Shown here piece after piece: positions 21,190 to 32,161 of a DNA stretch of 64,000 nt. How positions within the stretch are numbered: position 1 is the first letter of the stretch; every line of letters begins with the position of its first letter. The DNA comes from Prorocentrum cordatum (Eukaryota > Sar > Dinophyceae > Prorocentrales > Prorocentraceae), in contig CAUYUJ010005658.1 of assembly GCA_963575745.1 (NCBI GenBank), positions 457,679 to 521,678 of the forward strand, read 5' to 3'. The translations under genes and the position numbers were made by a program. A model generated the notes under the pieces. That model searched no databases, was not told where the DNA came from, and was given only the letters and a program-made list of their open reading frames with translations.

Positions 21190-21535
21190 AACGATGATGA
21201 GGATGAGGATGATGAGTGGTGGTGAAAATGAGTGGTGAAGAGGATGATGATTGATTGTGAGTGGTGGTGGCGATGATGATGTTTGAATGAGGATGATGCC
21301 GATGCCGATGATGATGATGATGATGATGTTCATGAGCGTGTGAGAGAGTGCGAGTGATGATGATGCTGAGTATGTGAGTGACTAAGCATGTGAGAGAGCA
21401 TCATCGATGATGCTGATGAGGTTGATGATGAGAGAGTGTGAGTGAGTGTGAGTGGGTGTGTGTGTGTTCCTGTTCCTGCGCGGGGTGTCCAGAGAAAACA
21501 AGAACCCCACTTTGGATGTGGGGAAAAACAAATCA
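21190..21535 (+). repeat. GATGAT/GAGTGTGA block, copy 1
   Basis: About 346 bp following the 160-bp array, ending in TTCCTGCGCGGGGTGTCCAG, AGAAAACAAGAACCCC and GGATGTGGGGAAAA. Copy 2 is at 25264-25613, with about five substitutions and one 4-bp GT indel. Confidence 0.93.
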
Positions 21536-21770
21536 TGGCTACATCAACATCACCACCACCACCATCATCATCAGCATCATCCTCATCATCGCAACTAGCA
21601 TCATCATCGTCATCAACATCATCGTCGTCGTAGTCGTCGCCGTCATCGTCGTCGTCATCATCATCACCATCATCACCATCATCATCGTCGCCATCGCCGT
21701 CGTCTTCGTTATCGTCATCAGCGTCGTCGTCATATTCGTAGTCATCGCCATCGTCCTCACAGGGCATATC
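21536..21770 (+). repeat. ATC/GTC trinucleotide tract
   Basis: CATCATCGTCGTC-type repeat, part of the larger unit duplicated at 22372-22495 and, degenerately, at 23095-23160. On the minus strand it reads as poly-Asp. Confidence 0.9.
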
Positions 21771-23109
21771 GGAGCCCAGAGTTGCGAGGGTATCTAAATG
21801 AAAGTGGCCTGAACATCTGAGCTCAAGGCATATCGCAACCCAGAGTTGCCAAGATGTCTCGGGCGATAGCGCCCGGCCACCATGGGGCAGGGCACCGCCG
21901 AGATCCGAGGACGGAGGATGTCTCACGCGTAATTGACCTGAACACCTGAGCTCAGGGCATATCTGAGATCGGAGCCTCGAGGATGTCACAGGCGGAAGCG
22001 GCCAGACCACTAAGGGGCAGGGCATATCCGAGTCAACGTGGCGAGGATGTCTCAGGCGCCAGTGGCCTGAACACTTCACTTCAGGGCGTCTCGGAACCCA
22101 AAGTTGCGAGGATGTCTCAGTGAAAGTGGCCGGGCCACCATGGGGCAGGGCACTTCCGAGGTCAGAGTTGCGAGGATAGCTCACGCGAAAGCGGCCTGAA
22201 CGCCTCACCCCAGGGCGTGTCGGTACCCAGATTTGCGAAGATGTCTGAAACGAAAGTGCATGGGTCACCGTGGGGCAGGGCACCTCCGAGTTCAGAGTTT
22301 CGAGGATGTCTCGGATCAGGTCAGGGCGTCTCGGAACCCAGAGTTGTGAGGACGTCATCGTCGTCATCGTTCGTCGCCGTCATCGTCGTCGTCATCATCA
22401 TCACCATCATCACCATCATCATCGTCGTCATCGCCGTCGTCTTCGTTATCGTCATCAGCGTCGTCGTCATATTCGTAGTCATCGCCATCGTCCTCACAGG
22501 GCATATCGGAGCCCAGAGTTGCGAGGGTATCTAAATGAAAGTGGCCTGAACATCTGAGCTCAAGGCATATCGCAACCCAGAGTTGCCAAGATGTCTCGGG
22601 CGATAGCGCCCGGCCACCATGGGGCAGGGCACCGCCGAGATCCGAGGACGGAGGATGTCTCACGCGTAATTGACCTGAACACCTGAGCTCAGGGCATATC
22701 TGAGATCGGAGCCTCGAGGATGTCACAGGCGGAAGCGGCCAGACCACTAAGGGGCAGGGCATATCCGAGTCAACGTGGCGAGGATGTCTCAGGCGCCAGT
22801 GGCCTGAACACTTCACTTCAGGGCGTCTCGGAACCCAAAGTTGCGAGGATGTCTCAAGTGAAAGTGGCCGGGCCACCATGGGGCAGGGCACTTCCGAGGT
22901 CAGAGTTGCGAGGATAGCTCACGCGAAAGCGGCCTGAACGCCTCACCCCAGGGCGTGTCGGTACCCAGATTTGCGAAGATGTCTGAAACGAAAGTGCATG
23001 GGTCACCGTGGGGCAGGGCACCTCCGAGTTCAGAGTTTCGAGGATGTCTCGGATCAGGTCAGGGCGTCTCGGAACCCAGAGTTGTGAGGACGTCATCGTC
23101 GTCATCGTT
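21634..23109 (+). repeat. 737/738-bp tandem duplication
   Basis: Copy 1 is about 21634-22371 and copy 2 about 22372-23109. Landmarks are offset by 737 (GTTGCGAGGGTATCTAAATG at 21781 and 22518) and 738 (GTTGTGAGGACGTCATCGTC at 22343 and 23081). The only difference I noticed is one extra A in copy 2 (CTCAAGTGAAAGTGG against CTCAGTGAAAGTGG). A third, older copy follows to 23590. Confidence 0.95.
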
Positions 23110-23590
23110 ATCGTCATCAGCGTCGTCGTCGTCGTCATGCTTGTAGTCATCGTCATTGTTCTCACAGGGCATATCGGAACCCAGAGTTACGAGGATGTCT
23201 AAAGTGAAAGTGGCCTGAACACCTGAGCTCAAGGCATCTCGCAACCCAGAGTTGCCAAGATGTCTCAGGCGAAAGTGCCCGGACACCATGGGGTAGGGCA
23301 CCTCCGAGGTCAGAGTTCGAAGATGCTTTAGGCGGAAGCGGCCAGACCACTAAGTGGCAGGGCATATCCGAGGTCAACGTTGCGAGGATGTTTCAGGCGG
23401 CAGTGGCTTGAACACTTCACTTCAGGGCATTTCGGAACTCAAAGTTGCGAGGATGTCTCAGGCGAAAGTGGCCGGGCCACCATGGGGCACGGCACTTCCG
23501 AGATCAGAGTTGCGAGGATATCACAAGCGAAAGCTGCGTGAACACCTCACCCCAGGGCGTGTCGGAACCCAGAGTCCGAACACGAAAATT
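21771..23590 (+). repeat. ~65-bp satellite array
   Basis: Units of about 62-66 bp carry GAGTTGCGAGGATGTCTCAG, a GAAAGTGGCCTGAAC or GAAAGTGGCCGGGCC block, and CAGGGC(A/G)T or GGGGCAGGGCAC. The 738-bp unit above contains about nine such repeats plus the trinucleotide tract. Confidence 0.9.
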
Positions 23591-23639
23591 TAAAAAAAGG
23601 GGATAGTTTCCTGCTTCAAAAGCACGAATGTAGATCGAA

Positions 23640-24336
23640 CTGTGAAGCGTCCCAATGGATACGTGCCGGAGCACGACCCAGAGGAAGCGCACGGGAGTGC
23701 GTCCCAGTGGATACGTGCCAGAGCACGACCCAGAGGACGCGCACGGGAGTGCGTCCCAGTGGATACGTGCCAAAACACGACCCAGAGGAAGCGCACAGAG
23801 TGCGTCCCAGTGGATACGTGCCGGAACACGACCCAGAGGAAGCGCACAGGAGTGCGTCCCAGTGGATACGTGCGGGGGCACGACCCAGAGGAAGCGCACA
23901 GGGGTGCGTCCCAGTGGATACGTGCCGAACACGACCCAGAGGAAACGCACAGGGTGCGTCCCAGTGGATACGTGCGGGGGCACGACCCAGAGGAAGCGCA
24001 CAGGGGTGCGTCCCAGTGGATACGTGCCGGGCCACGACCCAGAGGAAGCGCACAAGAGTGCGTCCCAGTGGATACGTGCGGGGGCACGACCCAGAGGAAG
24101 CGCACGGGAGTGCGTCCCAGTGGATACGTGCCGGGGCACGACCCAGAGGAAGCGCACGGGAGTGCGTCCCAGTGGATACGTGCCGGAGCACGACCCAGAG
24201 GAAGCGCACAGGGGTGCGTCCCAGTGGATACGTGCCAGGGGCACGACCCAGAGGAAGCGCACAAGGGTGCGTCCCAGTGGATACGTGCGGGGGCACGACC
24301 CAGAGGAAGCGCACAGGGGTGCGTCCCAGTGGATGC
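23640..24336 (+). repeat. 52-bp minisatellite, ~14 units
   Basis: GCGTCCCAGTGGATACGTGC recurs at 23647, 23699, 23751 and 23802 and onward to about 24320. It is followed in each unit by a short variable part and GCACGACCCAGAGGAAGCGC. As 52 is not a multiple of three and the unit lacks stops, all three plus frames and all three minus frames read through the array. Confidence 0.97.
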
Positions 24337-24392
24337 GTGCCGGGAATAGCGTTCTGGGAACACGACGAACACGAAGTGGCCTACAGTTGGCT
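24337..24392 (-). repeat. inverted stray copy of the 72-bp repeat found at 54.5-54.8 kb
   Basis: CCGGGAATAGCGTTCTGGGA, then CACGAAGTGGCCTACAGTTG and GCTCC, is the reverse complement of units at 54495-54815 (closest to about 54745-54800) with few differences. Confidence 0.8.
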
Positions 24393-25262
24393 CCTCGCAA
24401 TTCACTCAGAGACGAGGCTCCCGCCTGAGACTTCCTCCAAATTCAGGCCTGAGGAGCCCAAAAACTTCCTTGTTGCGTCCAAAATGTGGCCTGGGAACTG
24501 CGTTCTGGCAGCGCGAGAACCCAAAATTGACGACAGTTACAGGTTTTGGATGACCCGCTCGGATTACCAACATGATCTGCGGGCCCCATAGGGAGGGGGC
24601 TCCCGCCTGAGACTTCCTCGCAATTCACTCACAGACGAGGCTCCCGCCTGAGACTTCCTCCATATTCAGGCTTGACGAGCCCAAAAGTGACGACAGTTAC
24701 AGGTTCCGATGACCCGCTCGGATTACCAACATGATCTGCGGGCCCCATAGGGAGGGGGCTCCCGCCTGAGACTTCCTCACAATTCACTCAGAGACGAGGC
24801 TCCCGCCTGAGACTTCCTCCAAATTCAGGCTTGACGAGCCCAAAAGTGACGACAGTTACAGGTTCCGATGACCCGCTCGGATTACCAACATGATCTGCGG
24901 GCCCCATAGGGAGGGAGCTCCCGCCTGAACTTCCTCAGAATTCACTCACAGACGAGGCTCCCGCCTGAGACTTCCTCCAAATTCAGGCTTGAGGAGCCCA
25001 AAAGTGACGACAGTTACAGGCTTCCGATGACCCGCTCGGATTACCAACATGATCTGCGGGCCCCATAGGGAGGGAGCTCCCGCCTGAGACTTCCTCCCAA
25101 TTCACTCACAGACGAGGCTCCCGCCTGAGACTTCCTCCATTTTCAGGCTTGACGAGCCCAAAAGTGACGACAGTTATAGGTTTCCGATGACCCGCTCGGA
25201 TTACCAACATGATCTGCGGGCCCCATAGGGAGGGGGCTCCCGCCTGAGACTTCCTCACAATT
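24393..25262 (+). repeat. 160-bp satellite array, block 2 (five units)
   Basis: GATTACCAACATGATCTGCG at 24562, 24721, 24880, 25039 and 25199; spacing 159-160. The first unit carries an insertion-like divergent part (CTTCCTTGTTGCGTCC...GGAACTGCGTTCTGGCAGCG). Confidence 0.97.
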
Positions 25263-25263
25263 T

Positions 25264-25613
25264 ACTCAACGATGATGAGGATGAGGATGATGAGTGGTGG
25301 TGAAGATGAGTGGTGAAGAGGATGATGATTGATTGTGAGTGGTGGTGGCGATGATGATGTTTGAATGAGGATGATGCCGATGCCGATGATGATGATGATG
25401 ATGATGTTCGTGAGCGTGTGAGAGACTGCGAGTGATGATGATGATGAGTATGTGAGTGACTAAGCATGTGAGAGAGCATAATCGATGATGCTGATGAGGT
25501 TGATGATGAGAGAGTGTGAGTGAGTGTGAGTGGGTGTGTGTGTGTGTGTGTTCCTGTTCCTGCGCGGGGTGTCCAGAGAAAACAAGAACCCCACTTTGGA
25601 TGTGGGGAAAAAT
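25264..25613 (+). repeat. GATGAT/GAGTGTGA block, copy 2
   Basis: Second copy of 21190-21535. With the preceding 160-bp array it forms a ~1.2-kb block duplicated in direct orientation around the 65-bp and 52-bp arrays. Confidence 0.93.
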
Positions 25614-28600
25614 GATATGAATACAACGCCAACCACAACTGTGACCAGGACTGGTCTTGGTCACGGTTCTGGTTCGGGTCGATGGGCACGAATAGTATTA
25701 TAGTAATAGTAATGCGACTTGAACCACAATTGTGACCAGGACTGGTCCTGGTCACGGTTCTGGTTCGGATCGATGAGCATTCATATAATAAGCATTAATA
25801 ATGTTCTAATAAAATCAAAGCGACCCGAACCACAATTGTGACCAGGACTGGTCCTGGTAACGGTTCTGGTTCGGGTCGATGGGCATTAATATTATAATAA
25901 TGATACGAATGCAACGCCAACCACAATTGTGACCAGGACTGGTCTGGTCACGGTTCTGGTTCGGCTCGATTGGCATTTTTTTATTGAAATAATGATACGA
26001 ATGCAAACACAACCACAACTGTGACCATGACTGGTGCTTGTCACGGTTTTGTTTCGGGTCGAGTGGCACAACAAATATCATACGAATAATATTAATGCAG
26101 CCCGAACCACAATTGTGGCCAAGATTGCTCTTGGTCACGGTTCCGGTCCGGGTCGATTGGCATTAATAATAGAATAATAATAGCCATGCAACCCCAACCA
26201 AAATTGTGACCAGAACTGGTCCTGCTCACGGTTCTGGTTCGGGTCGATTGGCATTAATATTATTATACTAGTATTAATGCAACCCCAACCACATTGTGAC
26301 CAGGACTGGTCCTGGTCACGGTTCTGGTTCGGGTCGATTGGCATTAATATTATTATAATAATATTAGTGCGGCCCGAACCACAATTGTGACCAGGATTGG
26401 TCCTGGTCACGGTTCTGGTGCGGGTCGATGGGCATTAGTATTATTATAATAATACGAATGAAAACCCGAACACAATTGTGAGCAGGACTGGTCTTGGTCA
26501 CGGTTCAATGCAACCCCAGCTACAACAGTGACCAAGATTGGTCCTGGTCACGGTGCTGGTTCGAGCCGATTGGCAATAACAATATAATAATATTTGTAAT
26601 GCAACCCCAACCACAATTGTGACCAGGATTGGTCTTGGGTACGGTTCTGGTTCGGGTCGATTGGCATTAATATTATTATAATAATACTAATGCAACCCCA
26701 ACCACAACTGTGACCAGGACTGATCCTGCTCACGTTTCTGGTTCGGGCCGATATTGATTCGAGTCGATGGGCATTTATACGATAATAAGATGAAGAATAA
26801 TGCAACCCCAACCCCAATTGTGGCCAAGACTGGTCGTGGTCACGGTTCTGGTTCGGGTCGATTGGCATTAATAATATTATGATAATATTAATGCAACCCC
26901 AACCACAATTGTGACCAGGACTGGTCCTGGTCACGGTTCTGGTTCGGGTCGATTCGCACTATTATTATAATAGTATTAATGCAACCCCAACCACAAGTGT
27001 GACCAGGACTGGTCCTGGTCACGGTTTTGGTTTGGGTCGATTTTCATTAATAAGTTTATAATGATATTAGTGCAACCCCAACCACACTTGTGACCAGGAC
27101 TGGTCCTGGTCACGGTTCTGGTTCGGGTCGATTGGCATTAATAATATTATAATAATATTTATGCGACCCGAAACACAACAGTGACCAGGACTGGTCTTGG
27201 TAACGGTTCTGGTTCGGGTCGATGGGCATGACTAGTGTTATAGTAAAATTATTGCGACCTGAACCACAAGTGCGACCAGGACTGGTCCTGGTAACGCTTC
27301 TGGTTCGGATTGGTGGGCATTCATATACTAATAACCATCATAATCATAAGAATAATGTAACCCCAACCCCAATCGTGACCATGACTGGTTCTGGCCACGG
27401 TTCTGGTTCGGGTCGATTGGCATTAGTAATATTCGAAAAACCCGAATGCGACCCGAACCACAACAGTGACCAGGAGTGGTCCTGGTCACGGTTCTGGTTC
27501 GGGTCGATTGGCATGAATAATATTATAATAATAGTAATGCGACCTGAACCACAACTGTGACCAGGACTGGTCTCGGTCACGCTTCTGGTTCGGATCGATG
27601 GGCATTCATATAATAATAATAATAATGATGCGGCCCGAACCACACTTGTGACCAGGACTGGTCCTGGTCACGGTTCTGGTTCGGGTTGATTGTAATTAAT
27701 ACTAGTGTAATAATATTAGTGCGGCCCGAACCACAATTGTGACCACGATTGGTCTTGGTCACGGTTCTGGTTCGGGTCGATTTGCATTAACATTGTAATA
27801 ATGATATTAACGCAACCCCAACCACAATTGTGACCAGGACTGGTCCTGGTCACTGTTCTGGTTCGGATCGAGTGGCATTACTAATATTAGACTTCTATTA
27901 ATGCAACCCCAGCCACAACTGTGACCAGGATTGGTCCTGGTCACGGTGCTGGTTCGAGTCGATTGGCAATAACAATATAATAATATTTGTAATGCAACCC
28001 CAACCACACTTGTGACCAGGATTGGTCTTGGGTGCGGTTCTGGTTCGGGTCGATTGGCATTAATATTATTACAATAATAATAATGCAACCCCAACCACAA
28101 ATGTGACCAGGACTGATCCTGCTCACGTTTCTGGTTCGGGCCGATTCGCATTATTATTATTATGGTACAAATGCAACCCCAACCACAATTGTGACCAGGA
28201 CTGGTCCTGATCACGGTTCTGGTTCGGGTCGATTGGCATTGATATTGTTATAGTAATATCAGTGCAACCCGAACCACAACTGTGACCAGGATTGGTCCTG
28301 GTCACGGTTGTGGTTCGGGTCGATTCGCATCAATACTATAATAACGATATTAATGCACCCCCAACCACAATTGTGACCAGGACTGGTCTTGGTCACGGTT
28401 CTAGTTCGGGTCGGGTGGCGTTAATAATATGATAACCATACGAATGCAGCCCCAACCACAATTGTGACCAGGATTGGTCTTGGTCACGGTTCTGGTTGGA
28501 ATCGATGGGCGTTAATAATATTAGGATAATACTAATGCATCCCCAACCACAATTGTGACCAGGATTGGTCCTGGTCACGGTTCTGGTTCGGGTCGAGTGG

Positions 28601-30300
28601 CATTAATAATAGTATAATAATAGTAGTGCGACCGGGACCACAATTGTGACCAGAACTGGTCTTGGTAACGGTTCTGGTTCGGGTCGATGGGCACGAATAT
28701 TATTATAGTAATAGTAATGCGACTTGAACCACAATTGTGACCAAGACTGGTCCTGGTCACGGTTCTGGTTCGGATCGATGGGCATTCATATAATAATAAT
28801 CATCATAACCATAACAATAATAATAATCATCATAATAATAATGTAGCCCCAACCCCAATCGTGACCATGATTGGTTCTGGCCACGGTTCTGGTTCGGGTC
28901 GATTGGCATTAATAGTATGCTAATAATATTAATGCGACCCGAACCACAACTGTGACCAGGAGTGGTCCGGGTCACGGTTCTGGTTCGGTTCGATTTGCAT
29001 TAATATTAATAAAATAATAATAATAATAATATTAATGCGACCTGAACCACAGTTGTGCCCAGGACTGGTCCTGGTCACGCTTCTGGTTCGGATCGATGGG
29101 CATGAGTAATATAATAATAATAATGTTAATGCGACCCGAACCACAATGGTGACCAGGACTGGTCCTAGTCACGGTTCTGGTTCGGGTTGATTGGCATTAA
29201 TAATTTGATAATAATATCAGTGCAACCCGAACCACCACTGTGACCAGGATTGGTCCTGGTCACGGTTCTTGTTCGGGTCGATTCGCATTAATATTATACG
29301 AGTGATATTTCATGCAACCCCAACCACAATTGTGACCAGGACTGGTCCTGGTCACGGTTCTGGTTCGGGTCGAGTGGCATTAATAGTATAATAATAAGAT
29401 CAATGCAACCACAACCACACTTGTGACCAGGATTGGTCCTGGTCACGGTTCTGGTTCGAATCGATGTGCAATCATAATATTAGAATAGTACTCACCAACC
29501 CCAACCACAATTGTGACCAGGATTGGTCCTGGTCTCGGTTCTGGTTCGGGTCGATTGGCATTACTGTTATTAGTATAATAATATGAATGCGACCCGAACC
29601 ACAACTGTGACCAGGACTGGTCCTGGTCATGGTTCTTGCTCGGGTCGATGGGCATGAATAGTATTATAGCACTATTAGTGCGACCTGAACCACAATTGTG
29701 ACCAGGACTGGTCCTGGTCACGGTTCTGGTTCGGATCGATGTGCATTCATGTAACAATAATAATAATAATGATAATCATAAGAACAATGTAACCCCAACC
29801 CCAATCGTGACCAGGACTGGTCCTGGTCACGGTTCTGGTAAGGGTCGATTGGCATTAATAATATGATAATAATATTAATGCGACCCGAACCACAATTGTG
29901 GCCAGGACTGGTCCTGGTCACGGTTCTGGCTCGGGTCGATTCGGATTAATAAAATAATAATAGTAGTGCGACTTGAACCACAATTGTGACCAGGATTGGT
30001 CCTGGTCACGGTTCTGTATCGGGTTGATTGGCACTAATAATATTATAATAATATTAATGCAACCCGAACCACCATTGTGACCAGGACTGGTCCTGGTCAC
30101 GGTTCTGGTTCGGGACGATTTGCACTAATATTATACTAATGATACTAATGCAACCCCAACCACAACTGTGACCAGGACTGGTCTTGGTCACGCTTCTGGT
30201 TCGGGTCGATAGGCATTAATAATATTAGAATAATATTAATGCAACCCGAACCAGCACTGTGACCAGGACTGGTCTTGGTCACGGTTCTGGTTAGGCCGCA
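25614..30300 (-). repeat. 91-bp palindromic satellite array, minus orientation, ~50 units
   Basis: Longest array of the 91-bp satellite. Two unit types alternate in patches: one with GCAACCCCAACCACAATT before the core, the other with GCGACCCGAACCACAATT, plus variants with CAT or ATA inserts in the AT spacer. Core arms GTGACCAGGAC and GTCCTGGTCAC are kept in most units. Confidence 0.95.
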
Positions 30301-30552
30301 TTATTCTGAATGCATTCGAATAATGCGACTCCACCTGGACCAGAACCATGACTGGTCCCAGTCACAGTTGTGGTTCGAACGCAATATTATTATAATAACA
30401 ATATCATTGTCCCCAAGCCATGACCAAGACTGGTCCAGGTATGGTTCCAGGTATCGTGACTGAGAACAGTCCTGGTCTGGGTCTGGTGCAGGCATTATTC
30501 GAATTATCGAACAATGTGCACCTCAACCGAAACCAACACTGGAACCTTACTG
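30262..30552 (-). repeat. right terminal inverted region of the giant element
   Basis: Mirror of 4349-4640: the reverse complement of 30296-30356 matches 4566-4625 almost base for base, and the last bases (...AACACTGGAACCTTACT) mirror the left end. The stretch between is degenerate satellite. Confidence 0.65.
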
Positions 30553-30560
30553 GGCGTTTT
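30553..30560 (+). repeat. right target-site duplication GGCGTTTT
   Basis: Identical to 4341-4348 and in the same codon phase of the RT frame. Confidence 0.7.
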
Positions 30561-32161
30561 CGCCCTCTTGCCAGGTGTTTAGCTGCCTCGGCGAGCGACA
30601 TCATGGTTTTCGTCCCCCCACAGCACGCAGACGCAACCAGGCAGCTTGCCACTGGCATCCTTACGTGGCACGGCCTTGCAGTCAACCAGACCAAGACCCA
30701 ATCGTGGTCCGCTGAAGGGCGCGGCCACTTGCCGGCCAACGTCCAGGAGTGTTGGGTGGACCACCCCACGCGCTTGGGAGACACTGCCCCTTGGCTTGAT
30801 GAGGGAAGGAGAGGATAGGACGAGGAGGGAGAAAGGGTGACCGTCCACGCATGCCTGGACGGGACCACGGCCGTGGCCAAGGCAGCTGCGTTTGCCGCCC
30901 GCCTGCAGGAGCTGCAGGAGGCGGGCCTCCGGGCTGAGAGTGCGTTTGCTCTCCTGCAGCCGTTCGCTCGCGGATCCGCCACGCACCACCCCCGCGCCAA
31001 CCTACGGGGGGGCAGGACAGAGCAGCTAGACCGAGTTGTCTTCGGCTGCATCGGGCAGCCAGCCGGTGGACCCTTGGACGCCCCGCAGCGTCTCCAAACC
31101 GCGCTGCGCCTCGCCCGCGGCGGATGCGTTTTCCCTTCGGTTACCCTGACGGCGCCCGCCGCGTACGCCGCCAGCTGGGCCCTCCTGCTCCACGACGTCA
31201 TGCGGTGCCTCGGGGCCAACTCGCTGAAGAGTTCCGAGCACGTTGCCCGAAGACGCAACGGGCGCTCGACCAGACAGAGGCGACGCTCAAAGCTGCCTGC
31301 GTTCTGCAGGTGCCCTTTGACTGGATCGGATGCACTGCAGACCCGCAGCCGAAGCTACAGGGGCACTGGGCCAAAGCTGCTTCCGCGGCCTAACGGGCGA
31401 AATTGCTGCAGACGATCGACGAGGACCGCCGCCTCCGCTTGCGCGAGAACGGGGGCACCGGAGCAGGCAGCTGAATCCTCCCGCGCCATCCTGGCGACCC
31501 CCGCCAGCAAGACGCGCTCTTCTGTGGCAACCTCAAGCGGCGACGCTGCGTCCCGGTCTGCCCGCCTTGCTCCCGCTGCCACCACCGCCGCGAGGATGGC
31601 AGTCTCTACAACGAGGCCCTCGACCCGCACGGCCGGCACGCAGTCAAGTGCGAGGTGGGCGCGTCGCGCAATCAGCGCCACAACAATTGTCGCGACTGGC
31701 ACTCCGCGAAGCACGAGGAGCTCACAGGCTTCGCGGCGCCCACGGAGCAGGCCGCCCCCGCCCGGGATCGCCGCCGCCCACGCGCTGCGGTGCTGCAGCA
31801 AGCCGCCTTCGACCTCTCCACCAACGACCCGGCCAACGGGCGCCACGTCTACGTCGATTGGGCAATCACCTGCGTACATTCAACCTACGCTCCACGCAGG
31901 GGTTCCCGGGCAGACGCAGACGGTTCGGCGGCCGCCCAGATGGTGGAACAGAAGCGGGAGTGGCACCACCAACCCGGGGGCGAGCCGGTACCCCTGGTCT
32001 TCGAGACAGGAGGCCTGCCCAGCGACGAAGCCGCCAGCTTCGTCAGCAGATTCGATCGCAGCTACGGGGCCGACTTAGACGACGGCGAGCGCTCCGAGCT
32101 GTTGGGCGGCCTCTGGCGGCAGATCAGCAAAACCCTCCACATAATGCTGACATGCTGCTGA
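30553..32161 (+). pseudogene. reverse transcriptase 3' half with zinc knuckle and restriction-like endonuclease
   Basis: The frame at 30552 (GGG CGT TTT) encodes SDIMVFVPPQHADATRQLAT, where a YLDDI box is expected (the Tyr-Leu-Asp part is altered), then LAVNQTKTQSW, a usual RT palm/thumb segment. After a TAG near 30816 the same frame gives a helical segment ending AESAFALLQPFA, and APAAYAASWALLLHD near 31150 (typical of the region after the thumb). Frame then shifts by about 31260. From about 31505 a second frame encodes CPPCSRCHH...HGRHAVKC, a zinc knuckle, and VDWAI...VPLVFETGG, resembling the PD-(D/E)XK-like nuclease of R2-type elements, ending at the stop near 32161. In-frame TAA (31391) and TGA (near 31470) also break it. 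It is dead and is the continuation of 4208-4348. Confidence 0.75.

Larger units (their letters stand above)
4349..30552. mobile_element. giant foldback-like element, ~26.2 kb, inserted in an RT gene
   Basis: Seen: direct repeats GGCGTTTT at both ends. The termini are inverted: the left begins AGTGTGGTTCAGGTGTTGGT and the reverse complement of the right begins AGTAAGGTTCCAGTGTTGGT, 16 of 20 bases alike. A mirrored ~115-bp edge lies about 200 bp in from each end (4566-4680 and 30241-30356). Arrays of the same 91-bp satellite follow, in plus orientation on the left and minus on the right. RT coding continues in the same frame across the block. Known: foldback elements have long inverted ends built of tandem subrepeats and 9-bp target duplications; Mutator-like elements make 8-9-bp duplications. 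Inferred: one insertion, later enlarged by satellites and duplications. No transposase is recognised inside, so it would be non-autonomous. An alternative is two independent satellite insertions, but the shared frame and duplication make that less likely. Confidence 0.62.

Noticed and set aside
21330-22367. 345-codon minus-strand ORF with a poly-Asp part
   Set aside because: It is a translation of the 65-bp satellite and the trinucleotide tract; the same pattern repeats in the tandem duplicate and no domain is present.
25614-30300. GGTTCGA(A/G)TC words resembling tRNA T-arms
   Set aside because: They belong to the satellite unit (GGTTCGGGTCGA variants); no acceptor or anticodon arms can be formed around them.
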